Of a stretch of DNA of 29,768 nt, positions 9,068 to 18,444 are shown in pieces (positions within the stretch are counted from its first letter, which is position 1; each line of letters begins with the position of its first letter). The stretch spans positions 1-29,768 of the forward strand of contig JADGIF010000040.1 of NCBI GenBank assembly GCA_018985225.1. Direction: 5' to 3'. The notes under the pieces were generated by a model. The model did not search any database. It was given only the letters and a program-made list of their open reading frames with translations, and was not told where the DNA came from. The DNA comes from Amoeboradix gromovi (lineage: Eukaryota; Sanchytriomycota; Sanchytriomycetes; Sanchytriales; Sanchytriaceae). Both the position numbers and the translations under genes were made by a program.

Positions 9068-10503
9068 ATTTATAAATAAATACGTTTGATGTTCAGTGTT
9101 TACGAGAGTAGGACACAAAATGTATTACATAGACTATCTTTAAATTTTGGTTTTGGAAGTAACCGAATTGCTATTAGAATGAGTAGTTCAATTGTAAATA
9201 GAGTATTAAGCCTGTCTAATTAGATTGAATAAAAATCAAGATCCATTAAGACCATCGAGACCTCTGCACATTATCAACAAGAGTGAATTGTAGAAGAGCA
9301 ATAAGGAAGACATTTGACTTGTTCGATATTCAAAACCCATCAAAAAAGTGCCCAAAACTGCATCATTAAATCTCATCAGATTGCTGCACTACGCTAATGT
9401 GCTAATGTCATCATTGATACCAGAAGCCTAGCAAAGGTCATAAACTCAGTCAACTAAACAGTTCCAAGGCTGAACATCGGAAAGTTATTGGCTCCGAATA
9501 GGAAATATGACCAAAGAGAAAGGCAGTGATTCAATATGTGGATGCAACTAATGAGCACAATCTAACAGATGCTCAAATAATCTGCAACAGGTAACTGATC
9601 GCTACATTGGAGGATAACACTGAATGCTTTTATTAGAGTGATGACTAACATAGTAGCACCCACACTCAAAGAACCTTAGATTTGTGCCAGTACAAACTTA
9701 GTCGTACAATCGTGGATAGCAACGTGAAAGCATTTTGCAACCACCTTCAATTCGTAGAACGTTAGTGGGGATACATAGGAAGACTTGTTAGCAACTAAGA
9801 TGAATGACTGACTACGATGACTTATTGCTTTAAGCTTGGCTCCTATGATATGCGACATTTTTTTTATTTTTTTACATTTTGAGGTACTTGTCTAGCAATT
9901 CTGTCTATTTTTTGTAGATTGCGGCTTGAATGTGCTACGTTGCAATAGTCATATTTCTTCAAAGCAATAAATTTATTATGTTTACGAATGTTGTTCCAAA
10001 TTTTAAGAGGCCGGTTTTATAGTGCATGTCTCAAGTATTGGTCGCGCTCTGGTTACTTTGAAGGTCTCTTGATACTATTAAAGTTGGTTTTCCTCAAAGA
10101 ATCTGCACACTTGCGAATTCCAATAAACATTGGATTCCTTTAGGCAGCACAGAACAGATGGTCTCTTGATCTATGCGGCTACTTACATCTCTTTATAATG
10201 CATTCTTAACTGTTTAAGCACGGAAGTTGTGTCTTGTGATCTGTCACTTAAAACTTTTAATCGTATACGAATGACTTTTGACGTAATTTTTTTAAGTTGG
10301 AAAACTGCTACTCTGAGTCCATTGACAGAATCCGTAGCAAATTTACATTAGTTACGCTGTAACAGATTTCTTTTTTTAATCTTCATGTGGTTTTGAGTCT
10401 CTTATAATTTATCATACCAGCCATTTTAACACGGCGTTACTGAAATACCGCAGATTAATTAAATTATGAGTTAAGTAAACGTTTTAAATGAATTATTACC
10501 TTG
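9068..10503. other. Gene-poor spacer between receptor paralogues
   Basis: 1.44 kb with no intact gene. Around 9250-9860 short open stretches occur on both strands, broken by stops; the longest is 60 codons on the minus strand (9676-9858). This suggests a decayed element or gene that I cannot name. T-runs at about 9857-9875 and 10370-10377 look like Pol III terminators, but I found no A or B box upstream. Neither repeat family of this window is present. Confidence 0.4.
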
Positions 10504-11601
10504 ATGATCACGACGCTCATTACATGTGTTTTGGACATCTGGTCAAACTCTGCATATTGGTCATTCCATCAATCTTGCCCCTTGGGAACAATGCTGCCGA
10601 TATGGGTGTTAGTGGCGTTTTCAGCTTACTTTTGGATAGGATATTCGATAATGGTATTAAATATTAAGAGCATAGTAATATCTAGTAGAATGCCATACCT
10701 GCTATTTACTGAGCAATTTTGTATTTTTTTGATAGTTTTGTTGTTAACATTCAAAACACCATGCCTAATCGAAGTAGCTCTTATTCTTATATGCTTTACA
10801 TCTACCCTGATACGGACATCTTATGTTTACGAGTATTTATCGGATGGAACTGGAATTGTCTCAAAATTAAATAAACTGATATGGAACAAAGATCATCGTA
10901 TCAAGAAACCTCACACTTGCATGTTTGCGTTTATAGTTGTGGGAATCTCACTAATACTTGGTCTTGTTTATGCAATTAGAAATGATAAACTATTCTCAAC
11001 TTGCGAGGGGTATCCGTGGTATGCTGGTTCATTAGCATTGGTACTCTTATGGCTCTTTGATCTACTATATGTGACATTCATTTGCATTCGGGGATTAAAG
11101 GATAAGATCGGTATGAAGGTGGAGATATTCGGGAGAATGTTTTCCACTGTATGCTATACAATAGGTTCGAATGTTTACAAGGCCAGCCATGAGATAGACA
11201 GTTCATTATCTACATACATAGTATGCATTAATCTGATATTCTGGGGTACCTACGTGCCTTTGATTTTTTTGTTCAGACATTTTTTAAGAACTCGCAATAT
11301 TCACTTGAATGGTTCACAATACAGTTTCCAGCAAATAGACTACATAAGCAGACAGTTCTATTGTAGTGAGAATGTTTTGTTTTTAAAAAGATATGATGAG
11401 TTTATATTGTGTAACGACGAAACTTTATTAAAAAACTTGGTTAGCGATTTTGTAGTAATAGGATCACCTTACCAATTAAATATAAATCAAGACACTAGAG
11501 ATAAAGTAATCAAAGATCCAAGCCAAATGGTCATAATTTATGAACAGGTAGTTCTTTTAATAAATGACAACATACTACCGTATATACAGTTGATGGCCTA
11601 G
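10504..11601 (+). CDS. Seven-transmembrane receptor-like protein with C-terminal RGS domain (paralogue 2)
   Basis: A 365-aa paralogue of the preceding gene. Seven hydrophobic segments match in position. Shared anchors include VISSRMPYLL (VISRRLPYLL in paralogue 1), DKIGMKVEI (DKIGMKLEI), LIFWGTYVP (FIFWGTWFP) and the RGS-like YCSENVLFLKRYDEF (YCSENIHFLAKYSEY). The C-terminus FQLNLNQ/YQLNINQ is also shared. The likely role is G-protein-coupled sensing with built-in GAP activity at a membrane. The start is the ATG at 10504. A 32-nt gap separates its stop from the convergent BFR2 gene, with AATAAA inside that gap. Confidence 0.82.
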   Translation: MITTLITCVLDIWSNSAYWSFHQSCPLGTMLPIWVLVAFSAYFWIGYSIMVLNIKSIVISSRMPYLLFTEQFCIFLIVLLLTFKTPCLIEVALILICFTSTLIRTSYVYEYLSDGTGIVSKLNKLIWNKDHRIKKPHTCMFAFIVVGISLILGLVYAIRNDKLFSTCEGYPWYAGSLALVLLWLFDLLYVTFICIRGLKDKIGMKVEIFGRMFSTVCYTIGSNVYKASHEIDSSLSTYIVCINLIFWGTYVPLIFLFRHFLRTRNIHLNGSQYSFQQIDYISRQFYCSENVLFLKRYDEFILCNDETLLKNLVSDFVVIGSPYQLNINQDTRDKVIKDPSQMVIIYEQVVLLINDNILPYIQLMA

Positions 11602-11633
11602 AGCAACCAAGATAAAATAAATGATTAATTTAC

Positions 11634-12506
11634 TTAAAATATATTAAAATTTCCAATATCTTGAGTAGGGTCCTCAACATTAACAGACTGTCCAAACAAG
11701 CTGGAAATAAGCATATCAATATTCTCCTCCTCCCAGAGGCCTTTGTATCTCTTGATGCAAGGAACAAATCCTTTGATCTTTTCGTGCACTTTGGTAGTAT
11801 TCAATGTCTTAGCTTTGGAGCCTTTGTGATCAACCTCTCTGGTGTGTATCTTGATGGATTGCTTGAACTTCTTGATCTGAGCTTGTGCATCGGGACTATC
11901 AGACTTGGTTTCCAAATATTCTTTTAGTAAAATGGAGTAGAAATCACAATCATCAAAATTAGACTCGTGTTCCGTTTTAGATATACGATTCAGCTTGGTC
12001 TTTTTCACTAGTCTTTCCATGTCTTTATCTAGTATATTAACTATTTGCTCAGACACAGGTTGCATACCTTTCAATTTTGTATCTTGCTGGCTTTCATCTA
12101 ATAACTTGTTGTATAAAGAGTCCAAATCATCCGTAGATTTGAACTCACATTTATTAAGAAGACTGTAGTACGACTGTAGCTGGCTTTGTAGATCAGATTC
12201 TTGAAATTCGATCACAGGCATATCTTCAAGGTTATTGAAATGCTGCATTTTCTTTTGAAGTTTGATGCGATCTGACAGCAAAGTGTTATACAACTTCTGC
12301 TGCTCCATAACTGCTCTACCAACTTCCATCTCAGATACTTGAGATTCTAAATTATCCTCCTCAATACTTATATCATCCGAGTGCAAACTAATCTCTAAAT
12401 CTAGATCCGAAATCTCCTCGCTCGATGAATGGCTTTCATTGTTGTTATTTTCGCTTAGTTCTGATTGATTAATAGATTCAAAAGGATTGTCATATTGAAC
12501 TTGCAT
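11634..12506 (-). CDS. BFR2: AATF/BFR2 ribosome-biogenesis factor (TRAUB domain)
   Basis: A 290-aa protein with an acidic, serine-rich N-terminal third. It has an AATF-type helical domain ([20 protein letters not shown], about residues 80-100) and a C-terminal TRAUB domain ([12 protein letters not shown], then [18 protein letters not shown], then LISSLFGQ). Bfr2/AATF is a nucleolar component of the 90S/SSU processome needed for 18S rRNA maturation. It is much shorter than yeast Bfr2 (534 aa), mostly in the acidic and linker parts. The first true ATG is at 12506; the open frame upstream of it reaches into the divergent NOP10 gene and is ignored. It shares a 36-bp spacer with NOP10. Confidence 0.88.
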   Translation of the reverse strand: MQVQYDNPFESINQSELSENNNNESHSSSEEISDLDLEISLHSDDISIEEDNLESQVSEMEVGRAVMEQQKLYNTLLSDRIKLQKKMQHFNNLEDMPVIEFQESDLQSQLQSYYSLLNKCEFKSTDDLDSLYNKLLDESQQDTKLKGMQPVSEQIVNILDKDMERLVKKTKLNRISKTEHESNFDDCDFYSILLKEYLETKSDSPDAQAQIKKFKQSIKIHTREVDHKGSKAKTLNTTKVHEKIKGFVPCIKRYKGLWEEENIDMLISSLFGQSVNVEDPTQDIGNFNIF

Positions 12507-12542
12507 CCTTTGTTTTTGAAAAATCACCCTTTCAAAACAGAA
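12507..12542. promoter_or_regulatory. 36-bp bidirectional promoter of BFR2 and NOP10
   Basis: Only 36 bp lie between the two diverging ATGs. The sequence contains TTTTTGAAAAATC, reminiscent of the fungal rRNA-processing element (core GAAAAWTTT), and no clear TATA box. Because both 5' UTRs must also fit, control elements probably extend into the coding regions. Motif assignment is inference. Confidence 0.5.
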
Positions 12543-12728
12543 ATGACCCTCTCTCTTCACTACTACATGAAAGATGGTAAACGTGTTTACACTTTAAATG
12601 AGGCTACCAATGGAGAAATGAACCAGAGTGCGCATCCAGCAAAATTTTCCCCAGATGATAAATTTAGCAAGTATCGGGTCGGATTTAAGCAACGTCACAA
12701 TCTTTTGATATTTAGTAAATCTTCTTGA
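12543..12728 (+). CDS. NOP10: H/ACA snoRNP subunit NOP10
   Basis: A 61-aa protein carrying the family signature: [14 protein letters not shown] near the N-terminus, then [18 protein letters not shown], then a basic tail (GFKQRHNLL). Nop10 is a core protein of H/ACA ribonucleoproteins with Cbf5, Nhp2 and Gar1, guiding pseudouridylation of rRNA and snRNA in the nucleolus. Length matches the family (about 60-65 aa). The N-terminus is a few residues longer than the usual MHLMYY start; LHYY aligns with it. ATG at 12543 is the only sensible start; in-frame codons upstream lie inside the divergent BFR2 gene. Confidence 0.92.
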   Translation: MTLSLHYYMKDGKRVYTLNEATNGEMNQSAHPAKFSPDDKFSKYRVGFKQRHNLLIFSKSS

Positions 12729-12848
12729 ACATTAAGCAATATGTGCGTTAATTTTTTCTTAAAGAGTACACTTTTAACAAATTTGTGCATTAACACAGAT
12801 GTCAGTACCACTAGACGATAGTAGGCAATCAAAGCTCAATCTTTCAAG

Positions 12849-13115
12849 TGGGACACCAAGTATAAAAACTAGATAAAGTCATTTTAAAGGAAGTGCTCCA
12901 CAAGGAGGAAATACTATTATCAATAAAAGTCCTTCTTTCAAACCAATTTTCTTTCATTAATGTCATTCCCCTCTTTAAAATATTCGAGGTCTCTGAGTGT
13001 CTAAGCAAAAGGTGCAACCAATAAGATTAATTTAATTTACTATCGGTTAATACACACTTGATATAATGATTCAAACTATTTGAGAAAGTTAGCCTAGTTT
13101 ATATTTGATATCCCA
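12849..13115 (-). mobile_element. TIR MITE copy M2 (267 bp)
   Basis: Starts TGGGACACCAAGTATAAAAA and ends in the inverted form TATATTTGATATCCCA. The half near 12900-13010 (minus strand) keeps codons equivalent to CTFC..TQRPRIF, KRG.TLMKENWF and TFI..SIS seen in M3 and M4. The half near 13030-13115 matches the 25409-25500 end of M4. No clear target-site duplication could be seen. Confidence 0.72.
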
Positions 13116-13631
13116 AATGTTTGGATTATGTTTTTTAGTTCCTCAGATCCACACACGTCGGAGCTACAAGATCCGGCTTTCGCAACAGGATAGAAATGTG
13201 CAATACGGCCAAATGAAGTTACTATGAAAAGTAGACTGGGTAAAAATTGATGATAATACCATAAAGTTCCAAGGTTATCCGTTGCACCGACTGTGTTGCA
13301 GTTAGGAACAGAATTTTAAATGCGTATTACAACAGTCTTCAAATTGCAGGAAGTACAACGAGAAATGATATTAGTCCTGAATGGTAGAGAAGTTTGCATG
13401 AAAATGTTGTGAAGCAGAGTATAGATAGTAAAATATGAGGCGCTTCTCGACTTAACTGGCTTTACCATGAGGTATTTGGACAAGAGTTTTGTATCATTTG
13501 TTACAAAGTATGATTTCAGCTTTTTTTGAGCATAGAGTCTACTCACTAACAAGAGATTTGTATTCGGCGGCATCAAAAAATTTATCAGCAACAATATGCG
13601 GAGTAAGTTGTAATATCATATCTTATAAAAT
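13116..13631. other. Spacer with no supported gene
   Basis: Contains one minus-strand open frame with a possible ATG at 13573 (ending 13316, about 85 codons). It includes RCTSCNLK, but no family resemblance, conserved start context or repeat support. I treat it as unassigned. Confidence 0.4.
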
Positions 13632-15842
13632 TTATTTGTTGTTTATATCCACCACATGAATATGGTCCATCTTAATTTCTTTTCCAACCTTTATATTCAA
13701 AATATAGATGCTAAATAGCGACTTTAATTCATCCCCAACGTCTAGCTCAACTCTAAATCTCTTTCCGTCCCATTTACCTACATTTTTACTCTTGTAGGAG
13801 CTTATTTTGTAATCTTTCCTATCTTTGTCGTCTACACTGCAATCTTTAGCATATTCTAATTGAATATCAAATTCTAATTCGCTATCCTCGCATTCTAGTT
13901 CAATCTCTATACCTGGTTGTTTGTAGTCCACAAATGACTCTGTTAAGCACGGTGCTCCTACGTTTGTGTACCAATATGTCTGATTTGTTGCTTCTAAACT
14001 CAATGTGCCATTTTCTAGCCTGGCTGATTGACTTGTTGAATCGCAACCCATTCTGTATCCTCGAACATTCTTGTTTGGATCTCCGCCTGTAAAGTCATTC
14101 AAAACAAAGTAGGACTTATTAGCGTAGTGGTGGTGGTCATGGTAGTACTCGTCGCCGTGCTCATTAATCTTTGGCGCAGTAGTGTTACATGGCAACGTAT
14201 CATTTGTTGGCGTAGTGGTGTTGTTTGGCGTCGTGGTGTTGGTTGGTGCTCTCCATGTTAGTGGCGTTGTGTATGATGTCCAGTTTGCAGGTCTCCAAGT
14301 ACTTGCGTTGGATGGAGGTGTCCAAGTAGTTGCGTTGGATGGAGGTGTCCAACTAGTTGCGTTGGATGGAGGTGTCCAACTAGTTGCGTTGGATGGAGGT
14401 GTCCAACTAGTTACGTTGGATGGAGGTGTCCAAGGTGTAATAGGAGCCTCATCGCACTTATACAAGCTAACTTTGGTTAGTGTGATATGTCCATCAATAT
14501 TGAATCTGCTGAGTTTAATACCAGTCAACTCGCTAACATTATAAGCTTGTAGATCCACTAGCAAAGTTCTGCTCTTAACGGATTCAACTACAATTCTACT
14601 AAACCTACTTTTGATCCATTTATCGCCAGATTCAATCTTAATTGTAAATGCTAAACCAGCATCAGCAGAATATTCAATAACAGCATATTTATAAATGTCA
14701 AGGTTAATTGGGGATAGCTTTGGCACTGACCACGCTAGGGAGGATTTACTAGTAACATTGCATGATCCATTGTTATATGTCATAGACTCCAATGATCGGT
14801 TAAATCTGTCACCTTTATAAGTAGTAAAATCATCAATCAGTGTACTGTTACACTGATCCAATACATCAATGCGCTGTTTGTAGTGGGTCCATTTTGATTT
14901 AGGTGCCGGAGGAGACCAAGCAGGGTAAATCGAAACATTAGATGGGCTACCGGTCCAAGCAGGGTAGATTGCACTGTTGTTAGCAGGAGGAGACCAAGCA
15001 GGGTAAATGGCGCTACCGTTTGTCGTGCTGTTGATGTACTCATTGCAGGGTTCACCATGCCCGTGCTTGTGACCATAATGAATATCAGTAACATTGCTAG
15101 TAGTTTTGGTGGGTGTAGGTTTCCAAGCAGGATAGATTGCACTACCATTGCCAGTGCTGTTGGTTATATTGCTGTTAATATACTCATCGCAAGGCTCGCC
15201 ATGTCCGTGTTTATGTCCATAATGAATATGTAGAGGACCTGTAGAGTTATCTGTCGAATGTGATGATAAACCCACAGTATAATCTGAAGCATCATCTGTA
15301 GAAGGCATAGGACAGTCGATGAAAGAGAACTTGTCCACAGAATATTCATCAACACTAGATTCATCAATAATAAAAGACAAGATGTCAGTTTCTAACTTGA
15401 CTAGGAAGCCTTCGGTGTATTTACCAGAAGGAGTAGTCCATTCATTGCCAGTTTTGGAGATACTATGGGAAAACTTGTTGTTTTTACAATCAGTTGTAGT
15501 GACTGTAAAAGAACAATCTGAAGGGACCTGAATGTTTAACCAGATATACTTGTGATTAGTCTGGCATGAATCGAAAACAGTTTGTAAATTAGCATTCTTG
15601 CAATCCTTCACGTGAAGGGATTTATCACGGTGGTCAATTGTTAAGTTATTTGGGACAATGACTCCATTGTCAAAATGACTGTAATCTGTAGAATTAGATT
15701 TGAAGTCTTGGATCGACGATTGACAATGTGAATGAAGAGCGTGCCAGTTTGTCATGAGTTTGCAAAGGGGATAGTGGGAAAATCGGTTTTGCAAATCATG
15801 ATCAGTGCATTGGGGTAAAGCGTATGGAGTGAACCTAGACAT
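13632..15842 (-). CDS. Large modular glycoprotein-like protein with tandem WTPPSNAT repeats and His-rich motifs
   Basis: A 736-aa protein not matched to a named family. It has three similar beta-rich modules (about residues 55-180, 330-470 and 590-733), each with paired cysteines; the second and third open with an LIDDFTTY/VLNDFTGG-like strand, resembling galactose-binding or carbohydrate-binding sandwiches. They are linked by low-complexity repeats: two copies of HYGHKHGHGEPC..EYIN, several IYPAW units, five 9-residue SWTPPSNAT-like units, and EYYHDHHHY. Many N-x-S/T sequons suggest a glycosylated wall or secreted protein. The annotated ATG does not begin with a signal peptide; a hydrophobic peptide (CYLLPLFILLQ) lies just upstream in another frame, so the 5' end may be incomplete or spliced. 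Confidence 0.75.
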   Translation of the reverse strand: MSRFTPYALPQCTDHDLQNRFSHYPLCKLMTNWHALHSHCQSSIQDFKSNSTDYSHFDNGVIVPNNLTIDHRDKSLHVKDCKNANLQTVFDSCQTNHKYIWLNIQVPSDCSFTVTTTDCKNNKFSHSISKTGNEWTTPSGKYTEGFLVKLETDILSFIIDESSVDEYSVDKFSFIDCPMPSTDDASDYTVGLSSHSTDNSTGPLHIHYGHKHGHGEPCDEYINSNITNSTGNGSAIYPAWKPTPTKTTSNVTDIHYGHKHGHGEPCNEYINSTTNGSAIYPAWSPPANNSAIYPAWTGSPSNVSIYPAWSPPAPKSKWTHYKQRIDVLDQCNSTLIDDFTTYKGDRFNRSLESMTYNNGSCNVTSKSSLAWSVPKLSPINLDIYKYAVIEYSADAGLAFTIKIESGDKWIKSRFSRIVVESVKSRTLLVDLQAYNVSELTGIKLSRFNIDGHITLTKVSLYKCDEAPITPWTPPSNVTSWTPPSNATSWTPPSNATSWTPPSNATTWTPPSNASTWRPANWTSYTTPLTWRAPTNTTTPNNTTTPTNDTLPCNTTAPKINEHGDEYYHDHHHYANKSYFVLNDFTGGDPNKNVRGYRMGCDSTSQSARLENGTLSLEATNQTYWYTNVGAPCLTESFVDYKQPGIEIELECEDSELEFDIQLEYAKDCSVDDKDRKDYKISSYKSKNVGKWDGKRFRVELDVGDELKSLFSIYILNIKVGKEIKMDHIHVVDINNK
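14290..14440 (-). repeat. 27-bp coding minisatellite (about five units)
   Basis: Tandem unit of 27 bp (plus-strand form GTTGCGTTGGATGGAGGTGT plus 7 bases), encoding the 9-residue SWTPPSNAT. Three central units are nearly identical and the outer ones carry A/V or S/T changes and a decayed sixth unit (STWRPANW). The whole array stays in frame within the 736-aa protein. Near-identity of the central units indicates recent expansion or homogenisation. Confidence 0.9.
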
Positions 15843-16388
15843 GTGGTTGGAGTAAAATGAATAGGGGTAATAGATAACAATTAGATCCGTGCTTAGTGGA
15901 ATGAGTTAAACATTCACTATCAAAAGCTCATCTTTCAAGACTACATTTCTCACACAATAGTGATAATAGTTTGAATGGCAATTTTGCCTATCCGCGTGTC
16001 ATAATTTCTATCTACCTTTTAACACATTACTGATATCATAACTAGCATTTTAATTGCAATCAATACAGTGGAGCATATTTAATTTTGTACGCAAAAATGC
16101 TGGTTTTCTATCATTTTTGCAGCTCCAGTAGATTATCAACTTTTTCCTTCTAAAAATTCTTGCATTTGCATCTCATTACCTTAAAAGTTGTTTAGACATT
16201 AGTTGGTGAAGGTCACAAGCACAATTGGATAGCCGCTACTAAATATTTTGGGTTGATTTGCCCAGCTACTATCGGGGTACTGATAAAAATAGTGTGTTGG
16301 TCTTCTCTTTCGCTAGTGGTCATCAAAACAAACAGCTTGTTTATAATTAGCGGCTATATCGAAGCACATCGGCTCCAAATACATAACC
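15843..16388. other. Spacer with no recognisable gene
   Basis: Upstream region of the 736-aa protein gene. No coding frame, repeat-family match or RNA gene could be supported. Confidence 0.5.
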
Positions 16389-16545
16389 CGTCGTTAAAAA
16401 TCTTCATTTATGAGAAAACCAGTCGCTCTCTTACATTTGTCGCTCACGCTTTCGCTGACTGAGACTGGATTGTAAAGGTGCACATACACTTCAAGTCTAT
16501 GTTCCTTGCTGCCAAATGGTTTCTGTATGCTTCCAAAGTATTTAA
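16389..16545 (-). mobile_element. Fanzor-like element remnant, copy C (old, diverged)
   Basis: The most diverged copy. On the minus strand it reads LEAYRNHLAARNID, aligning with LEIDRDHMAARNIY in copy F, so RDxMAARNI has become RNHLAARNI. It continues through a right-end region that still contains GCGAAAGCGTGAGCGAC and ends at CGTTAAAAA-type sequence (16389-16400). The acidic RuvC residue and flanking CxxC are lost here. Sequence beyond 16545 could not be aligned. Confidence 0.55.
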
Positions 16546-16691
16546 TATTTCTGGTGCTTGAAATCCTTAAACACAGCACGATAAGTCTTTAACTTGGCTT
16601 TCTTTGCCTACTTGATATGACTCGTATTTGAGAGAGAATCTCTTTTGAGAAAATTGAGAAAAGACAAAACATTTTTAAATGTATAACAAAT

Positions 16692-17177
16692 TGGGACACC
16701 AAATATAAAAACTAGACTAACCCGTTTTTAAAGGTGCACCATACGCAGGAAATGCTATCTTTAATAAAAGATCTTCTATTATACCAATTTTCTTTCATTA
16801 ATTTCAATCCCCTCTTCAAAATAAAACTAGAAGACCCTGCATCTCGTTCAAATATATGAGGTCTTTGAGCATCTGAGCAAAAGGTGCATTTTATTAGACG
16901 GTACTCTTTTCTAGAGTCATTTTGTAATGCTATACTAACATCATTACTCTTGTCTATTTCTTTGAAGTGTAATAGTGATATTTTATTTGACATAAAGATT
17001 GGATGAAAGAGTAAGAGAATAGCTTTACAGAATATTTACTTATTTTCCTTTTATACTCGTCAACTCCGCAACTAGCTCAATGTCCACTCGCCTCTTAAAT
17101 CCATAAAATCAATAAAGCTAAAATAATGTTCCAAGTTATTACAGAAAGTTAGTCCCGTTTTTATATTGGATGTCCCA
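16692..17177 (-). mobile_element. TIR MITE copy M3 (486 bp) containing a 93-codon ORF
   Basis: Longest complete copy of family 2. TGGGACACCAAATATAAAAA at 16692 pairs with the inverted form ending GGATGTCCCA at 17177, an imperfect TIR of about 28 bp. A TATAAAAGG box (minus strand, about 17048-17055) precedes the internal ORF by about 55 nt. Both flanks of the inner ORF half are shared with M1, M2 and M4. No unambiguous target duplication seen. Confidence 0.75.
16712..16993 (-). CDS. Small ORF inside MITE M3, probable deleted transposase remnant
   Basis: A 93-aa ATG frame (MSNKISLLHFKEIDKSND...) with two CxxC-like pairs (KCTFC, CVWC) and a basic middle (RDAGSSSFILKRGLKLMKEN). The frame ends within the inverted repeat. 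Related codons survive in copies M1, M2 and M4, showing that they descend from one coding sequence, probably an internally deleted transposase or accessory protein. The superfamily is not recognised. Whether it is expressed is unknown; a TATA-like box lies upstream. Confidence 0.4.
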   Translation of the reverse strand: MSNKISLLHFKEIDKSNDVSIALQNDSRKEYRLIKCTFCSDAQRPHIFERDAGSSSFILKRGLKLMKENWYNRRSFIKDSISCVWCTFKNGLV

Positions 17178-18302
17178 AATGTTTAGCAATCTCTTTCCTG
17201 GTGTTAATAGATATCCGATAGGTCTTGAGGAATAACCTGTTCTTCATATCTAAGATATTTCTTTAGATTTAACGTATTGAAGATGAGAAGACTCGGATTC
17301 ATTGTCCATTGATGACAAGAAAGTATGACGAATTTTATGCAGTCGCCAAAGTTTAAAAAGAGAGTATATTGAAGAGATATAGCTCATGTTATCACGACAA
17401 ATGCTTATTTCAGTTAATACCGATAACTGTACTCAGTATTGTACAGTTGAACATTGTGAAAGAATGTGGAATAATGAGAAACGAAATAAACTGCATGAGA
17501 GTTAATCTAGGTGATATTTACTATAGGCGAAACAAGAAACTAGTGTACGCCGTCGTTACAAAGACATTTTCGTTGCCTATTCAAGATTAAAGAACATCCA
17601 AGGGGTGCTCAGCACCATTGGAAATGTTATATCAGATTGTTTGAGAAGAGAAATTAGTCGCAACTCATTTTTGCCTAGAACATTGAAAGGAAGTGCAGAC
17701 ATTTCTCTTAACTAATTTTACCTCTGAGACATCTCGATAACCTGTTTATATGTTCTTGCAGAGTCTGTCTGCCTACAATGGAGGTTTGGCACGATCGAGT
17801 TATGATTTGCACAAATCAATACCTGTTCAATGTAATAGGGTCAGTTTCTGATTGAATGTCTCATCGACTAGTCTTAGAATTTCCTATAAATTATGTCTAC
17901 ACCCATGCCAACTTCAAGTCTTTGATTTAAATGAATTGACCATTTATCGCGATTACATGAATTTTATGATTCTAGTGTTCTTCTATAGTTTTTCATCGAA
18001 AAAGACAGGTTAATCTGTTTTTATCGTTTATAATAAGTATCTCAGCCAGAACATGACAAACTTCAAAGCATCAAAAACTTCTCGAAGTTAAGAAAGAGAT
18101 TCTCTACCATTTACACAATGAGACAATGATGGAATTTAATAAAGCATTTACTAGTCAAACTTACACAAAATTAAACTCTGGAAAAAATCTATTTGGAGAA
18201 TTGAGCATGAAAACTGTTATTTTGAAGTAGATGGAGAATTTGTATTTCAAATGCATGCATACTTGCTCAGTCCCCCTTAGGTTGCAGATATATCAACTGC
18301 TG
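17178..18302. other. Gene-poor spacer
   Basis: 1.1 kb between MITE M3 and Fanzor-like copy G. Short open stretches occur (for example about 17450-17590 plus strand) but lack a credible start or any recognisable motif. Probably decayed sequence. Confidence 0.45.
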
Positions 18303-18382
18303 GTGTAACAGATCGTAAGTTATTGCCAGCTTGTCTCGGAAATTCTTGATTTTCCAGGAAACCAGGACTTTAGCGAGAAGTG
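18303..18382 (+). mobile_element. Fanzor-like element right-end fragment, copy G
   Basis: About 80 bp matching only the last part of the family-1 right end in plus orientation. GGTGTAACAGATC aligns with the CTGTAACGGATT of other copies, followed by GGAAATTCTTGATTTTCC and GGACTTTAGCGAGAAG (others: GGAGTTTTAACGAGGAG). The Fanzor codons are absent. It ends about 60 nt upstream of the PNRC-like ATG. Confidence 0.55.
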
Positions 18383-18444
18383 ATTGGCCTCTTTGTAATT
18401 TTTCAATTTAAAAACTTTGTCTATCCAGACCCCCTCGAAATAAA

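Noticed and set aside
9250-9860. Copia/Ty1-like retrotransposon remnant
   Set aside because: Short stretches vaguely resemble retroelement protein, but no RT, integrase or RNase H motif, and no LTR, could be identified.
9857-9875. Pol III-transcribed RNA gene ending at T-runs
   Set aside because: No internal A or B box and no recognisable tRNA, 5S or U6 sequence upstream.
13316-13573. 85-codon minus-strand ORF containing RCTSCNLK
   Set aside because: The single CxxC resembles the Fanzor knuckle, but no RDxMAARNI motif follows and neighbouring sequence does not align with the other copies.
14290-14440. CRISPR-like array
   Set aside because: 27-bp units are directly adjacent with no spacers and encode an in-frame peptide repeat in a eukaryotic gene.
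14182-14544. 120-codon plus-strand ORF over the minisatellite
   Set aside because: It is the antisense of the in-frame WTPPSNAT array, an open frame forced by the repeat; composition is low-complexity.
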